From: an uncultured Bizionia sp.
Lineage (GTDB): Bacteria > Bacteroidota > Bacteroidia > Flavobacteriales > Flavobacteriaceae
DNA length: 40,477 nucleotides
Reading direction: 5' to 3'
Assembly: GCA_947496215.1 (NCBI GenBank)
Contig: CANMCF010000029.1
Coordinates: forward strand, 1-40,477
The position numbers were made by a program, and so were the translations under genes. Each line of letters opens with the position of its first letter. Position 1 is the stretch's first letter. Below, piece by piece: positions 8,532 to 17,238 of this stretch. Under the pieces are notes generated by a model. That model was not told the DNA's origin, ran no database searches, and saw only the letters and a program-made list of their open reading frames with translations.

Positions 8532-9542
8532 ATGAGATTACAGAGGTTACTTATATTAGCAGTGTCAGTATTATTTTGCACTCAATTCGCTAAAGCTCAG
8601 GAAGGACTCCCTATTTATTCGGATTATCTTACAGATAATTATTATTTGATACACCCTTCTATGGCTGGAGTAGCCAACTGTTCCAAAGTTCGAATTACTG
8701 GACGTCAACAATGGTTTGGTCAAGATGATGCTCCTAAATTGTTAACTGCTAGCATAAATGGTAGAATAGGAGAGTCTCAATCTGGCGTTGGAGGAATAGT
8801 TTACTCTGATAAAAACGGATTTCATTCACAAACAGGAGCATACCTAACTTATGCCCACCATATTTTATTTTCTAGAAACGAGGTGGATTTAAATATGCTA
8901 TCCTTTGGTTTGAGTGCAGGAGCAATCCAGTACAAATTGGATGAGACTACATTTTTGTTCGATGGGCCAGATCCTATTATCTCAGGGATTGAGCAGTCGG
9001 CTACTAATTTTAATGTGGATTTTGGTTTTTCTTACCATTTATATGATTTTTATGCACATGCCACAATAAAGAACTTACTGAAGAATGATGGTGTTAACTT
9101 CAACGAACAAGGGTTGAGTTTTGATAACCTTAGAACTTACATAGTCTCAATGGGAAATACGTTTAGTAAATACAACAGCGAATGGAGTTTTGAGCCCTCT
9201 GCAATGTTCGTTTATAGAGATGCTACTGAAGAAGCCTTTTTCGATATAAACGTAAAGGCATATAAAACTACTGACTTTGGAAAGCTGTGGGGAGGATTAT
9301 CTTACAGAAGAAGTTTAGATGGCGCTGAGTTTGTTGATGGATCTGGGGTGAGTAGTCAAAAACTACAATACATTACGCCGCTTTTGGGAGTTAGTATGAA
9401 CGACTTTATGTTTGCTTACACTTATAGTTACCAATCCAATTCGGTAGTGTTCAACAATGGAGGTTTCCACCAAATAACACTAGGATACAACTTTGGATGT
9501 AGAAAAGAGCATTATAGCTGTAACTGTCCAGCAGTTAACTAA
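8532..9542 (+). CDS. PorP/SprF family type IX secretion membrane protein
   Basis: A 336-aa outer-membrane protein with signal peptide MRLQRLLILAVSVLFCTQFA. The mature N-terminus (GLPIYSDYLTDNYYLIHPSMAG) and RITGRQQWFG, then alternating amphipathic strands and an aromatic-rich C-terminal half, are typical of PorP/SprF beta-barrels. These proteins work with the T9SS and are needed for surface display of type B sorting-domain proteins, often those encoded next door; the two substrates upstream (181-2025, 2170-6966) are the obvious clients. A TTG start five codons upstream (8517) would add KKKT and cannot be excluded; the ATG was chosen for its A-rich upstream context. A bidirectional terminator follows. 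Confidence 0.9.
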   Translation: MRLQRLLILAVSVLFCTQFAKAQEGLPIYSDYLTDNYYLIHPSMAGVANCSKVRITGRQQWFGQDDAPKLLTASINGRIGESQSGVGGIVYSDKNGFHSQTGAYLTYAHHILFSRNEVDLNMLSFGLSAGAIQYKLDETTFLFDGPDPIISGIEQSATNFNVDFGFSYHLYDFYAHATIKNLLKNDGVNFNEQGLSFDNLRTYIVSMGNTFSKYNSEWSFEPSAMFVYRDATEEAFFDINVKAYKTTDFGKLWGGLSYRRSLDGAEFVDGSGVSSQKLQYITPLLGVSMNDFMFAYTYSYQSNSVVFNNGGFHQITLGYNFGCRKEHYSCNCPAVN

Positions 9543-9563
9543 TAAAGCTAGATACAATATAAA

Positions 9564-9590
9564 AAAAGCCTCGATAAAATCGAGGCTTTT
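9564..9590. terminator. Bidirectional terminator
   Basis: Stem AAAAGCCTCGAT / ATCGAGGCTTTT (12 bp) with a 3-nt loop, between the convergent porP/sprF and VWA-domain genes. Confidence 0.88.
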
Positions 9591-9612
9591 GCTTTTATGA
9601 CATAGACTAGTC

Positions 9613-10767
9613 CTAGTTCCATTTGTAGTTCTTATGCTTGGCTTGGGTCTTTATGGCTTGTATCATTGCGTTTTCCAGACCATTCACGTCTTCTTTCTGT
9701 TGTTTTGAAATAAATTGCTTGCGACTTATGTTCAAGTCTTGAATCTTCTTCTGTATTTGTAGGCGCTCTTCTTTTTTCTTGGAGACAAAGGCTTTGATTT
9801 CTTTTTTGCTTTTGTTTTTCAACTCGTCTGGAAGCTCATTCTCTTTTAAATCCTCGTATTTGAAATCTTCGCTATCTGATGCATCAACTAGGTCCCAAGT
9901 CGAGTTTTTGTATAAGTGGGTGCTTTTGCTTACGGTTCTACTAACTGCATTTGCATTGCTGTAGTCTTTCGCATTGTCATCTTGTTCTGCCTGCAATTGC
10001 ATCTTTCGTAGCCCTATTTGATTGTAGGTAACATAAGTTTCATTTAATTTCTTGTTGTATTCCAATATTTCATCATCATAGGGTGTGGCAACATATGCCG
10101 TTGTTTTGTTATGATTGATGGCCATATAATTTCCATTGGTAAGATCTGCACCGTCTTTCCAGAAACTGGAAACCCCTTGGTCGTAATTGCCACAAAATAT
10201 TGTGTTTACTGTTATGTCTTTGTTAGAAGCCAATTTGGAGGCATTCTTATAGCTTACCTTGCCTTGTGTGAAAGGTTCGTTTCCTGCAATGAAGATAAGT
10301 TTTAAATCATCGGGGTTATTCTCCCATTGTAATTGATCCAAAGCAGTAGTAATGACTTGTCCGCAATATTCATTTCCGCCTTTGGTTGTCAATGAGAACA
10401 AATGTTTGGATATTTCATCCAAATCTTTGCTGAAGGACAATACTTGGCGAATGTACCCTTCTTCTCCGTTTAGGTTGTCATTGCCGTATTCATATAGGGC
10501 AATTTCTAAATAAGGTTTGTTGTCTTGGCATTTGGCATAGGAAAGCTCATTGACAATTTCCCATAATTGGGCTTTGGCTTGATCTATTAAACCATCCATG
10601 CTATTGCTGGTATCCAATAAAAGAGCTACTTTAATATAATGCTTGACAGGTATTGGCTCAATGGAATCATTAAAAGAATACGTGTTATTTTGATGTTTGG
10701 TGTTTGCGTTGCAGGACATTATGGTCAACAAGGCCAACAATCCAATTTTTTTGACTATCGATTTCAT
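9613..10767 (-). CDS. VWA-domain lipoprotein
   Basis: A 384-aa lipoprotein: signal peptide with lipobox TIMSC, lipidated Cys19. Residues about 45-235 form a von Willebrand factor A domain with a complete MIDAS motif DTSNS (52-56), which binds a divalent metal and often mediates protein-protein contact; GNEP (FIAGNEPFTQG) and NTIFCGNY strands fit the fold. The C-terminal part is highly charged (KNKSKKEIKAFVSKKKEER, about 310-360) and likely helical. It is the last gene of a minus-strand operon after a SIMPL-like and a rhodanese-like envelope protein (11-nt gap). The cellular role is unknown; a periplasmic or membrane-anchored scaffold is plausible. Confidence 0.82.
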   Translation of the reverse strand: MKSIVKKIGLLALLTIMSCNANTKHQNNTYSFNDSIEPIPVKHYIKVALLLDTSNSMDGLIDQAKAQLWEIVNELSYAKCQDNKPYLEIALYEYGNDNLNGEEGYIRQVLSFSKDLDEISKHLFSLTTKGGNEYCGQVITTALDQLQWENNPDDLKLIFIAGNEPFTQGKVSYKNASKLASNKDITVNTIFCGNYDQGVSSFWKDGADLTNGNYMAINHNKTTAYVATPYDDEILEYNKKLNETYVTYNQIGLRKMQLQAEQDDNAKDYSNANAVSRTVSKSTHLYKNSTWDLVDASDSEDFKYEDLKENELPDELKNKSKKEIKAFVSKKKEERLQIQKKIQDLNISRKQFISKQQKEDVNGLENAMIQAIKTQAKHKNYKWN

Positions 10768-10778
10768 AATATATCGTA

Positions 10779-11336
10779 TTAATTTTTTAATGTTGCTGAG
10801 CCTTCATACTTAATTCTTGAATCGAATATGGAAATGAGTTCTGAAAGCTCGTATACATTTTTATATCCGTAACCATAAAGGTTAATGTAAGTAGGGATGT
10901 TTAGTGCCAAGCTAACTTGGCCTTTGCCATCATCAACTTTGTTAGGGATTACAATTTTACTTGCAAAATTTATTTCATCACCGATAAAGTTGTTGTTGCA
11001 ATAGATTAGGATGGTGGATTTGAAGTTTGGTATTACTCTAGCTAAGTTTTCTTGGGTGAAATCTGAAAAATTTAAATGAATGGCACCTTCTATATGTTTT
11101 CTGTCGTACATTTCCTTAGATCTTGTATCTAAAATGATTGTATTTTCAACTTTGCTCATCTTCAAGAAAGCATCCAAATTGATCAATCTATCTTCTCTAT
11201 GTTGTTTTACTTCCATTACCAACGATTCGAAATCAGAGTAGCTTATTATTGGATTAGATTCATCCTTGGATTTAACTTCCTTCTCCGAACATGATGTTGA
11301 GAGTATAATTAGACTTATAATGATTGTTGTTCTCAT
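10779..11336 (-). CDS. Rhodanese-like domain lipoprotein
   Basis: A 185-aa protein with a lipoprotein signal peptide (ILSTSC, Cys16). Residues about 45-180 have the rhodanese pattern: IILDTRSKEMYDRKHIEGAIHLN and an active-site loop ILIYCNNNFIG in which the cysteine sits where the sulfur-accepting or redox cysteine is found. Rhodanese domains move sulfane sulfur or act as thiol-based sensors; the extracytoplasmic location here suggests a thiol function in the periplasm, but this is inference. It lies 7 nt after the SIMPL-like gene and 11 nt before the VWA gene, so the three are almost certainly co-transcribed. Confidence 0.8.
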   Translation of the reverse strand: MRTTIIISLIILSTSCSEKEVKSKDESNPIISYSDFESLVMEVKQHREDRLINLDAFLKMSKVENTIILDTRSKEMYDRKHIEGAIHLNFSDFTQENLARVIPNFKSTILIYCNNNFIGDEINFASKIVIPNKVDDGKGQVSLALNIPTYINLYGYGYKNVYELSELISIFDSRIKYEGSATLKN

Positions 11337-11343
11337 AAATTAT

Positions 11344-12360
11344 TTAATTTTCTAATTTCAATTCCTTTACATTGATTGCTCCATCATTTGAGACTATGAA
11401 ATATTTGTTTTTTATAACCTCTTTTTCAATTGATTCTTGCTCTTTTGGTTTAAGATGGTATTGTAGTTTTATTTCCATACCTATTTGCACTACAGGTTCC
11501 ACTATCGAAGGATTGATGACCACGTCATATTCCTTAAAAGAAATGGGATCATAATAATAGGATGTTTGCTTTTTTGCAGTGATTACTCCTTTCTTCTTTT
11601 TTATGGCTTCCAAGGAAATACTGTTGAAAGCTTGATAGTTTTTATAGAATTCCCTCGGGAAATGACAATACTCTATGTCAGCGATCGTAGGGATGTAGTC
11701 TTTTAAATCGAAACCTAGGTTGCTATGAAATTGTTGTTTTTCCTTCAGGACCTTCAATATTTCTACACGAAGCTTTTTGTAAACGGCTTGGATGTCATTT
11801 ATGAAATAATCGACTTTTACCAAGTTGTAGACTTCGTTGTTGGCACAAGCGGAAAGTATGGATTCGAACTGTTCTACCTTATTGAATTTTATATGTAGGT
11901 TTTGTTGTAATTCGAAACCTTTCGGAACTTCATTGTACTTTTTACTGAATAGTTTGCGTTCTACCACTGTTTCGTAGACTGGAACGAATGATATGACATC
12001 TATTATAAAATCCTTGGCAAGGATGCCTTTGGAAAGCAATATATCTTTAATCTTGTTCACCCTATCGCTCATCAATTTATTGGTCTCTTCAGAGGTTTTT
12101 CCAATTTGTGTTACGTTGAAAACGGCAGTGTAGGAATCCGCTATGACATTGTTGAGTGCTTTTACATCAATGGTTATCATTGCATTTGGCGATAAGTTTC
12201 GATGTCTGAAACTTTGTATTCGTTTGCCATATACCGTTGCATTTCCCAACTCTTCAGAGCTTATGATGTTTTGTCTGGATATGGTTGAGGCATTTCCTTT
12301 TATTTGTGCTTGAGTAAAATAACCAATTAATAACAAGGGTATGATAATCAGGTGTTTCAT
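11344..12360 (-). CDS. Secreted SIMPL (DUF541)-like protein
   Basis: A 338-aa exported protein (signal peptide MKHLIIIPLLLIGYFTQAQ). Residues about 70-250 fit the SIMPL/DUF541 pattern: a strand followed by a long helix (VTQIGKTSEETNKLMSDRVNKI), GILAKDFIIDVISFVPVYE, a second strand (GFELQQNLHIKF) and further helices. Family members are periplasmic with poorly defined, often stress-related roles. It is the first gene of a minus-strand operon with the rhodanese and VWA lipoproteins. Its start codon is only 62 bp from three 21-bp-spaced direct repeats in the region shared with the divergent histidine kinase, so it may be controlled by the neighbouring LytTR regulator. The family assignment is by pattern only. 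Confidence 0.65.
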   Translation of the reverse strand: MKHLIIIPLLLIGYFTQAQIKGNASTISRQNIISSEELGNATVYGKRIQSFRHRNLSPNAMITIDVKALNNVIADSYTAVFNVTQIGKTSEETNKLMSDRVNKIKDILLSKGILAKDFIIDVISFVPVYETVVERKLFSKKYNEVPKGFELQQNLHIKFNKVEQFESILSACANNEVYNLVKVDYFINDIQAVYKKLRVEILKVLKEKQQFHSNLGFDLKDYIPTIADIEYCHFPREFYKNYQAFNSISLEAIKKKKGVITAKKQTSYYYDPISFKEYDVVINPSIVEPVVQIGMEIKLQYHLKPKEQESIEKEVIKNKYFIVSNDGAINVKELKLEN

Positions 12361-12421
12361 TGCTTTGTGTCGTTTTAATTCGATGTAAACTTAAAATGAA
12401 GTTTGTTTATAAAAAACTGAC

Positions 12422-12473
12422 AATGAGTGAACACCGAAGGGGAATGAGTAAATAGTGTTTGCAAATGAGTAAA
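12422..12473. promoter_or_regulatory. Three 10-bp direct repeats at 21-bp period; candidate LytTR regulator binding site
   Basis: AATGAGTGAA (12422-12431), AATGAGTAAA (12443-12452) and AATGAGTAAA (12464-12473): start-to-start spacing is exactly 21 bp twice, that is 10-bp elements with 11-bp spacers on one helix face. Known LytTR-domain regulators bind paired direct repeats with this two-turn geometry. The site lies between the divergent SIMPL operon and the histidine kinase gene, whose own downstream cluster encodes a LytTR regulator. Confidence 0.55.
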
Positions 12474-12571
12474 GGAGATGTTTCAAGCGAAAATAAAAGG
12501 ACTTTTACCAAACCGCCATTTTATTATACCAACTAAAGTATGTAAGTTTATCCTTTAGTAATTTATATGAA

Positions 12572-14746
12572 ATGAAAAACAGTGCAGTATACATAATATT
12601 GTGTTTTCTTTTTTTTGTGCCTTTTGAAATCTATGCTCAGAATGATTTGGAACCTTCGATAAAAAATGAGGCTCCGACTTTTAGCGTAAAGGGATTTGTT
12701 AGGGAGTCTGAGACCTATGAGCCAATCGAAGATGTGAACGTAGAGGTAAATGGTGGTGCATATACATCCTCCAATGGTGCAGGAGAGTTTAGGATAGAGG
12801 TGAGAAAAGGGGACGAGCTAAGAATAAGCCATAAAGATTTTGAAACGATTTACTATACCATCAAGGACGGGCAAAGAATAACTGTAGATGTCCAACCGCG
12901 TTCAGAAAGATCTGGAGTCTATACGTACAAGAACAAGAGAAACGATTCGTTTAACATCTTAATGGATTCCGCTACGGTCTATAAAAAGATTTCTGCAGAA
13001 AAAAGTATTCTGTTTATCACTGAAGGCATTTCCAAGAGTACGTCCGTAAAGCAGAATGCAGAGGCATACGAAGTCTTGGCGGATGTGTTCATGTACTGGA
13101 AGCAGTATGATTTGGCAGTGACAAATTATAGGATTAGTCTTAATAGCGTAAAATCCAACGACGTCAAACTAAAGTTGGCGGAGGCCTATAAAAAGAATAA
13201 AAATTACCAAGAAAGCTTATCTATTTATGATGAACTAGATAAAAAAGAGCTCTCCAATTACCAGCTTGTGGAATTATATGAAGGTATTGGTGACGTACAT
13301 TATGAAACGAAAGTATTTGATAAATCAATAACGGCATTCAAGGTAGGATTGGAAATAGCAAAGAGGCATTTGATATCATTGAAAGTCACCAATTTGAATT
13401 CCAAGATTGCTGGAGCCTACCACAAGAGTGGTGAGGTTAACGAAGCAGAAGCCTATTATGACAATTCGTTGAACTTGGCATCCAAGCAGAATAGAACTAG
13501 GTCCATTGAAGAAAAGCTCAAAGTGGCGGATTTCAATAACTCAAATCAAAACTTCGACGAGGAAATCAAATTGAGAAAAGAATCCATTGAAGATATCGAA
13601 GATATTGAAACAGATTCCATAATTGACAACGAAAGTGCATTGACACTACAGAAGCAGAATTATAAGATAGGTAATGCCTATTACCAAAAGAAGGAATATG
13701 ATGAGGCCATTCCCTTTTTGCAAAAAAGCATAAAGGAAGCTGATGAACGAAAGGATTTATTGGTGGAGCGACATGCAAGACGTAAGCTTTCCGAAGTCTA
13801 CAGGGATGCTGGGGACTTTGCAAAGGCACTTGAAGCCTATGAGGATTATACGAAGTCCGTGGAGGAATCCTATATGAGGAAGGAACAGGAAATCCATCAG
13901 GCAACACAGTTTCACAAGCGACTTTCAGAGAAACAAAACCAAGTCACCTATCTAGAGATGACAAGACAATTGGCTAGAGGACAATATGAGATATCTTTGG
14001 AGAAAGGCAAAACACAGCGAATAATCATTTATTCGTTGATTGGAGGTGTATTTCTATTGTTGCTGACCGCTTACTTAATGTCCAAATCCATAAAGCAACA
14101 AAAGCTGGCAAATAATTTACTGGCCTTGAGGTCGCTAAGGAGTCAGATGAATCCACATTTTATTTTCAACGCATTGAATTCCGTAAACAGTTTCATAGCC
14201 ACGAATGATGAGCGCACGGCAAACAAGTATTTGTCGGATTTTTCAAAATTGATGAGATCCGTCTTGGAGAATAGCGAGGAAGATTTTATTCCGTTGCAAA
14301 AGGAGATCGATCTTTTGGAATTGTACACTAAATTGGAACATTTCAGGTTCAAAGACAAATTTGACTATATGATAACAGTAGATGAAGATATAGATGTAGA
14401 GGCGTTCCAAATCCCTCCAATGCTATTGCAGCCATACATAGAAAATGCGGTATGGCATGGTTTGCGTTATAAGGAAAGCAAAGGCGTATTAGATATTTCC
14501 ATTTCAAACAAATCTAAAGACGAAATTGAAATTGTAGTTGCAGACAACGGTATCGGCAGAGAAAAATCCAAAGCGTTGAAAACTCAAAACCAACAAAAAC
14601 AAAATTCGAAAGGAATGGGCAATATCAAGAAGAGAGTATCCATTTTAAATGAAATGTATAAAGACAGGGTAGATGTATCAATAGGAGATTACCAACAAGA
14701 AGGAGATTTGGGAACCAAAGTTGTTGTAACCATAAAGAAGGATTAA
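12572..14746 (+). CDS. LytS-type sensor histidine kinase with CarboxypepD_reg-like and TPR sensor region
   Basis: A 724-aa inner-membrane kinase. Order: signal peptide (1-22, ...FEIYAQ), a carboxypeptidase-regulatory-like beta domain (about 38-105, SVKGFVRESETYEPIEDVNV), a run of TPR-like helical repeats (about 110-450) in the periplasm, one membrane helix (about 482-502, IIIYSLIGGVFLLLLTAYLM), then a His_kinase (PF06580-type) domain with MNPHFIFNALNSVN, phosphorylated His529, and an ATPase domain with PPMLLQPYIENAVWHG and DNGIGREKS boxes. This kinase class pairs with LytTR response regulators; such a regulator is encoded at 15756, with only the DUF4349 gene between. Control through the 21-bp repeats upstream would be autoregulation. 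The signal is unknown; the TPR region suggests it senses a protein or peptide partner. Confidence 0.92.
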   Translation: MKNSAVYIILCFLFFVPFEIYAQNDLEPSIKNEAPTFSVKGFVRESETYEPIEDVNVEVNGGAYTSSNGAGEFRIEVRKGDELRISHKDFETIYYTIKDGQRITVDVQPRSERSGVYTYKNKRNDSFNILMDSATVYKKISAEKSILFITEGISKSTSVKQNAEAYEVLADVFMYWKQYDLAVTNYRISLNSVKSNDVKLKLAEAYKKNKNYQESLSIYDELDKKELSNYQLVELYEGIGDVHYETKVFDKSITAFKVGLEIAKRHLISLKVTNLNSKIAGAYHKSGEVNEAEAYYDNSLNLASKQNRTRSIEEKLKVADFNNSNQNFDEEIKLRKESIEDIEDIETDSIIDNESALTLQKQNYKIGNAYYQKKEYDEAIPFLQKSIKEADERKDLLVERHARRKLSEVYRDAGDFAKALEAYEDYTKSVEESYMRKEQEIHQATQFHKRLSEKQNQVTYLEMTRQLARGQYEISLEKGKTQRIIIYSLIGGVFLLLLTAYLMSKSIKQQKLANNLLALRSLRSQMNPHFIFNALNSVNSFIATNDERTANKYLSDFSKLMRSVLENSEEDFIPLQKEIDLLELYTKLEHFRFKDKFDYMITVDEDIDVEAFQIPPMLLQPYIENAVWHGLRYKESKGVLDISISNKSKDEIEIVVADNGIGREKSKALKTQNQQKQNSKGMGNIKKRVSILNEMYKDRVDVSIGDYQQEGDLGTKVVVTIKKD

Positions 14747-14786
14747 AATACTATCTTGTTATCAAGTACCTTAAACACATAGAGCA

Positions 14787-15662
14787 ATGAAAAACAGATT
14801 CAAGAGAAAATTAAAAAAAGGGATAGTCTACTTGATCCTATTATTTATAGCCCTATTCTTGTTTCGATTGGTATATGGCTATACGACAACACCAAATGAT
14901 AGCAATCAGAATACTACTTTTTTTCAAGAAGTGTCAAGTAGTAGGGTAAACTATGCATCCAAGAAGTATAAGATAAGTACAAATGCCAATGTTGCACAAG
15001 GAGTGGTAAGCGTCGATCAAAAATACGAGAAGATTGCTACTATAAATACAAAGTCATCAGAATTCGAAAAAGAGCACAAGTTGTTGAATGAAGCAATTAA
15101 AAGCAAAGATGCCATTATTCAGTTTGAGCAGAATAGCGGAAATAAAGGAAACAGAAGGTTGCAATTGCTAATAGGAGTCCAACCTGAAAGGTTTGATGAA
15201 CTCTATGTGTCACTTTCAAAAATAGGAAAGGTGGAATCCAAGGAGATTACCAAAAAGGACAAGACAAACGAGTACAAACAACTCAATGCCAAAAAAGAGT
15301 CACTATTGAAAATAAGAACTTCTTTAATCGAATTGAAAACCAAAGGTGGTAAGATAGAGGAGTACATCAATCTGGAAAATAGGATTTTGAGCATAGAAGA
15401 AGAACTGCAAGGACTTGGTGTGCAATTGGGGAACTATGATGAAGAAAATGAATTTTGTACCATAAAGTTTTCATTGATAGAGGGGGTGGAAAATAAAATA
15501 AGCCTGATGCATCGCATAAAGGTTGCTTTGGATTGGACGGTTTCCACTTACTTTCAATTAATAATGATTCTGTTTTTCATCACAGGCTTCATCTATTTAA
15601 TTCTTTTAATAATGGATAAGTTAAACCTGTTCAATTCAATAATCAAGAAATTAGATAGCTAA
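14787..15662 (+). CDS. DUF4349 domain-containing membrane protein
   Basis: A 291-aa membrane protein: N-terminal helix (about 12-32), an extracytoplasmic domain with a central coiled coil (about 145-215, KQLNAKKESLLKIRTSLIELK, EEYINLENRILSIEEELQ), and a C-terminal membrane helix (about 251-277). This matches DUF4349, whose members carry LQLLIGVQPERFDEL-like and KIGKVESKEI-like segments. Function is unknown. It lies 40 nt after the kinase and 93 nt before the response regulator, so it may be part of the signalling system, for example as an accessory sensor or a target. No catalytic motif is visible. Confidence 0.82.
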   Translation: MKNRFKRKLKKGIVYLILLFIALFLFRLVYGYTTTPNDSNQNTTFFQEVSSSRVNYASKKYKISTNANVAQGVVSVDQKYEKIATINTKSSEFEKEHKLLNEAIKSKDAIIQFEQNSGNKGNRRLQLLIGVQPERFDELYVSLSKIGKVESKEITKKDKTNEYKQLNAKKESLLKIRTSLIELKTKGGKIEEYINLENRILSIEEELQGLGVQLGNYDEENEFCTIKFSLIEGVENKISLMHRIKVALDWTVSTYFQLIMILFFITGFIYLILLIMDKLNLFNSIIKKLDS

Positions 15663-15755
15663 ATGAAACATTAATACCAAAAAAAACAGGGGGCTTAGAG
15701 GGATTGTTATGCGAATGTTACAGATGACTGGTAAAAAAACAATAGATAGAAACAG

Positions 15756-16493
15756 ATGAAACTAAAATCGATAATAGTAGAAGACGAAGAGACAAGTAGG
15801 GAAATACTTAGAAACTATTTGCAAAAATATTGTCCGAACATAGAAATATTGGGAGAGGCATCAAATATAAATGATGCTTTGGAATTAATTAGAAAAGAAA
15901 CATTGGACCTTGTGTTTCTTGACGTGGAAATGCCTTATGGTAACGCATTCGACCTTTTGGAAAAGGTGGGAGACAGAAGCTTCGAAACCATTTTTGTCAC
16001 TGCTTACGATCATTATGCAATAGATGCCTTGAATGCACATGCTTCCTATTACTTGATGAAACCCATATCCATAGACGAACTGATAAAGGCCGTGGATTAT
16101 GTAGTAGAAATAAAAATGAAGGAAGAAGCATTGCAAGATCAGGTTTTGGTTCCAAAAACGGGACATGACATAAGTGGTAAGATAACGATTCCGCAACAAG
16201 ATGGATTTGAGGTTTTAAACACGGCAGAAATTTTATTTTGCAAGGCCGATGACAACTATACCGAAATATATTTGAATTCCAATAAGAGAAAAGTGGTAAG
16301 CAAAACACTCAAATACTTTGAGGACGTATTGCAAGATTCTGGTTTTGCCAGAGTACATAAAAGTTATTTGGTAAATGTAAATGAAATAGTAAAATATATT
16401 AAGGGCAAAGGAGGTAGCGTAATATTGAGTAATGGACAAGAGGTTATGGTCTCAGCCAATAAAAAAGCAGAATTGTTATCATATTTCAAGTAA
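15756..16493 (+). CDS. LytTR-family response regulator
   Basis: A 245-aa transcription regulator. Residues 1-120 are a receiver domain with the acidic pair VEDEE (9-11), phospho-acceptor Asp56 in FLDVEMP, the conserved Thr in FVTAYD, and Lys in MKPIS. Residues about 140-245 are a LytTR DNA-binding domain (AEILFCKADDNYTEIYL, KTLKYFEDVL, FARVHKSYLVNVNEIVKY, VILSNGQEVMVSANKK). It is the expected partner of the LytS-type kinase at 12572. Its likely targets include the divergent region carrying three 21-bp-spaced repeats at 12422. It is a single-domain-pair regulator of ordinary length. Confidence 0.95.
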   Translation: MKLKSIIVEDEETSREILRNYLQKYCPNIEILGEASNINDALELIRKETLDLVFLDVEMPYGNAFDLLEKVGDRSFETIFVTAYDHYAIDALNAHASYYLMKPISIDELIKAVDYVVEIKMKEEALQDQVLVPKTGHDISGKITIPQQDGFEVLNTAEILFCKADDNYTEIYLNSNKRKVVSKTLKYFEDVLQDSGFARVHKSYLVNVNEIVKYIKGKGGSVILSNGQEVMVSANKKAELLSYFK

Positions 16494-16558
16494 AGATATA
16501 CAAGTTGGAAATACTCCATCATAATCAAAAAAGAAAACCTTTTCAAAAATAAATAATC

Positions 16559-17071
16559 ATGCCAATAATAAAACCAGTAAACGGAAAGTCACCACAAATA
16601 CCTGAAGATTGCTATGTCGCCGAAAATGCAACCATAGTTGGAGATGTGCAAATGGGAGAACATTGTAGCATATGGTTTAATGCTGTTCTGAGAGGAGATG
16701 TACATTATATAAAGATGGGAAACAAGGTAAATGTCCAAGATGGGGCAGTGGTACACTGTACCTATCAAAAATACCCGACCACGATAGGTAACAACGTATC
16801 CATCGGGCACAATGCGATCGTGCATGGATGTACCGTAGAGGACAATGTATTAATTGGAATGGGTAGCATAGTCATGGACAACTGTGTCGTGGAAAGCAAT
16901 AGCATTGTTGCTGCTGGTGCAGTAGTTACACAAAATACCATAGTGGAATCAGGAAGCATCTATGCAGGTGTTCCAGCAAAGAAGGTAAAAGACATCAGCA
17001 AGGAACTAATTAATGGGGAGATCAATAGAATTGCCGAGAATTATGTGAAATATTCAAGCTGGTTTAAGTAG
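16559..17071 (+). CDS. Gamma-class carbonic anhydrase family protein
   Basis: A 170-aa left-handed beta-helix protein with hexapeptide repeats throughout (VYIGDNVxI-like turns such as TIVGDVQMGEHCSIW and TIGNNVSIGHNAIV). The three zinc-binding histidines of gamma carbonic anhydrases are present: His66 (AVVHCTYQ), His84 (IGHNA) and His89 (IVHGC), as are Arg45-Gly-Asp47 (LRGDVHY) and Gln60 at the trimer interface. It would hydrate CO2 reversibly as a cytosolic trimer, though many YrdA/PaaY-type relatives show weak activity. It lies 65 nt after the response regulator and may be read through from it; the functional link is not evident. Confidence 0.92.
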   Translation: MPIIKPVNGKSPQIPEDCYVAENATIVGDVQMGEHCSIWFNAVLRGDVHYIKMGNKVNVQDGAVVHCTYQKYPTTIGNNVSIGHNAIVHGCTVEDNVLIGMGSIVMDNCVVESNSIVAAGAVVTQNTIVESGSIYAGVPAKKVKDISKELINGEINRIAENYVKYSSWFK

Positions 17072-17154
17072 TTTAAAAAAAAATCCTAAGAGTGAGGCGA
17101 ATAATAATTTCAAAGTTCTAAAACATAAATTATATGAGTTTTCAAAAATTAATG

Positions 17155-17235
17155 CGTAGACCTACGTATTTCATATGTAATAAAAAGTCAATATTTTTGT
17201 TCTTTTGAAATAATTAATTTTAAGAACCCTACGTA
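17155..17235. promoter_or_regulatory. Palindrome plus repeated CCTACGTA element around the toxin-operon promoter
   Basis: CGTAGACCTACG (17155-17166) is a near-perfect dyad (5-bp arms, 2-bp centre) abutting the -33 region. Its right half, CCTACGTA (17161-17168), recurs at 17228-17235 just before the start codon. Two copies flanking the promoter would suit a repressor that loops or blocks. No regulator gene is adjacent. Confidence 0.35.
17169..17199 (+). promoter_or_regulatory. Bacteroidota-type promoter of the toxin-like operon
   Basis: TTTC (17169-17172, one mismatch to TTTG), a 19-nt spacer, and TATTTTTG (17192-17199), an exact -7 match. The predicted start of transcription is near 17206, leaving a leader of about 33 nt. 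Confidence 0.5.
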
Positions 17236-17238
17236 AGT

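Noticed and set aside
12422-12473. Repeats as a CRISPR or plasmid-type iteron array
   Set aside because: Repeats are only 10 bp with 11-bp spacers and there are three; no cas or replication gene is near.
13566-13907. 113-aa minus-strand frame within the histidine kinase gene
   Set aside because: Antisense of the TPR-coding region; no supporting motif or initiation context.
17134-17208. 24-codon frame MSFQKLMRRPTYFICNKKSI... upstream of the lipoprotein toxin
   Set aside because: It overlaps the predicted promoter (17169-17199) and the dyad, so it would not be transcribed intact from it; no homologue recognised.
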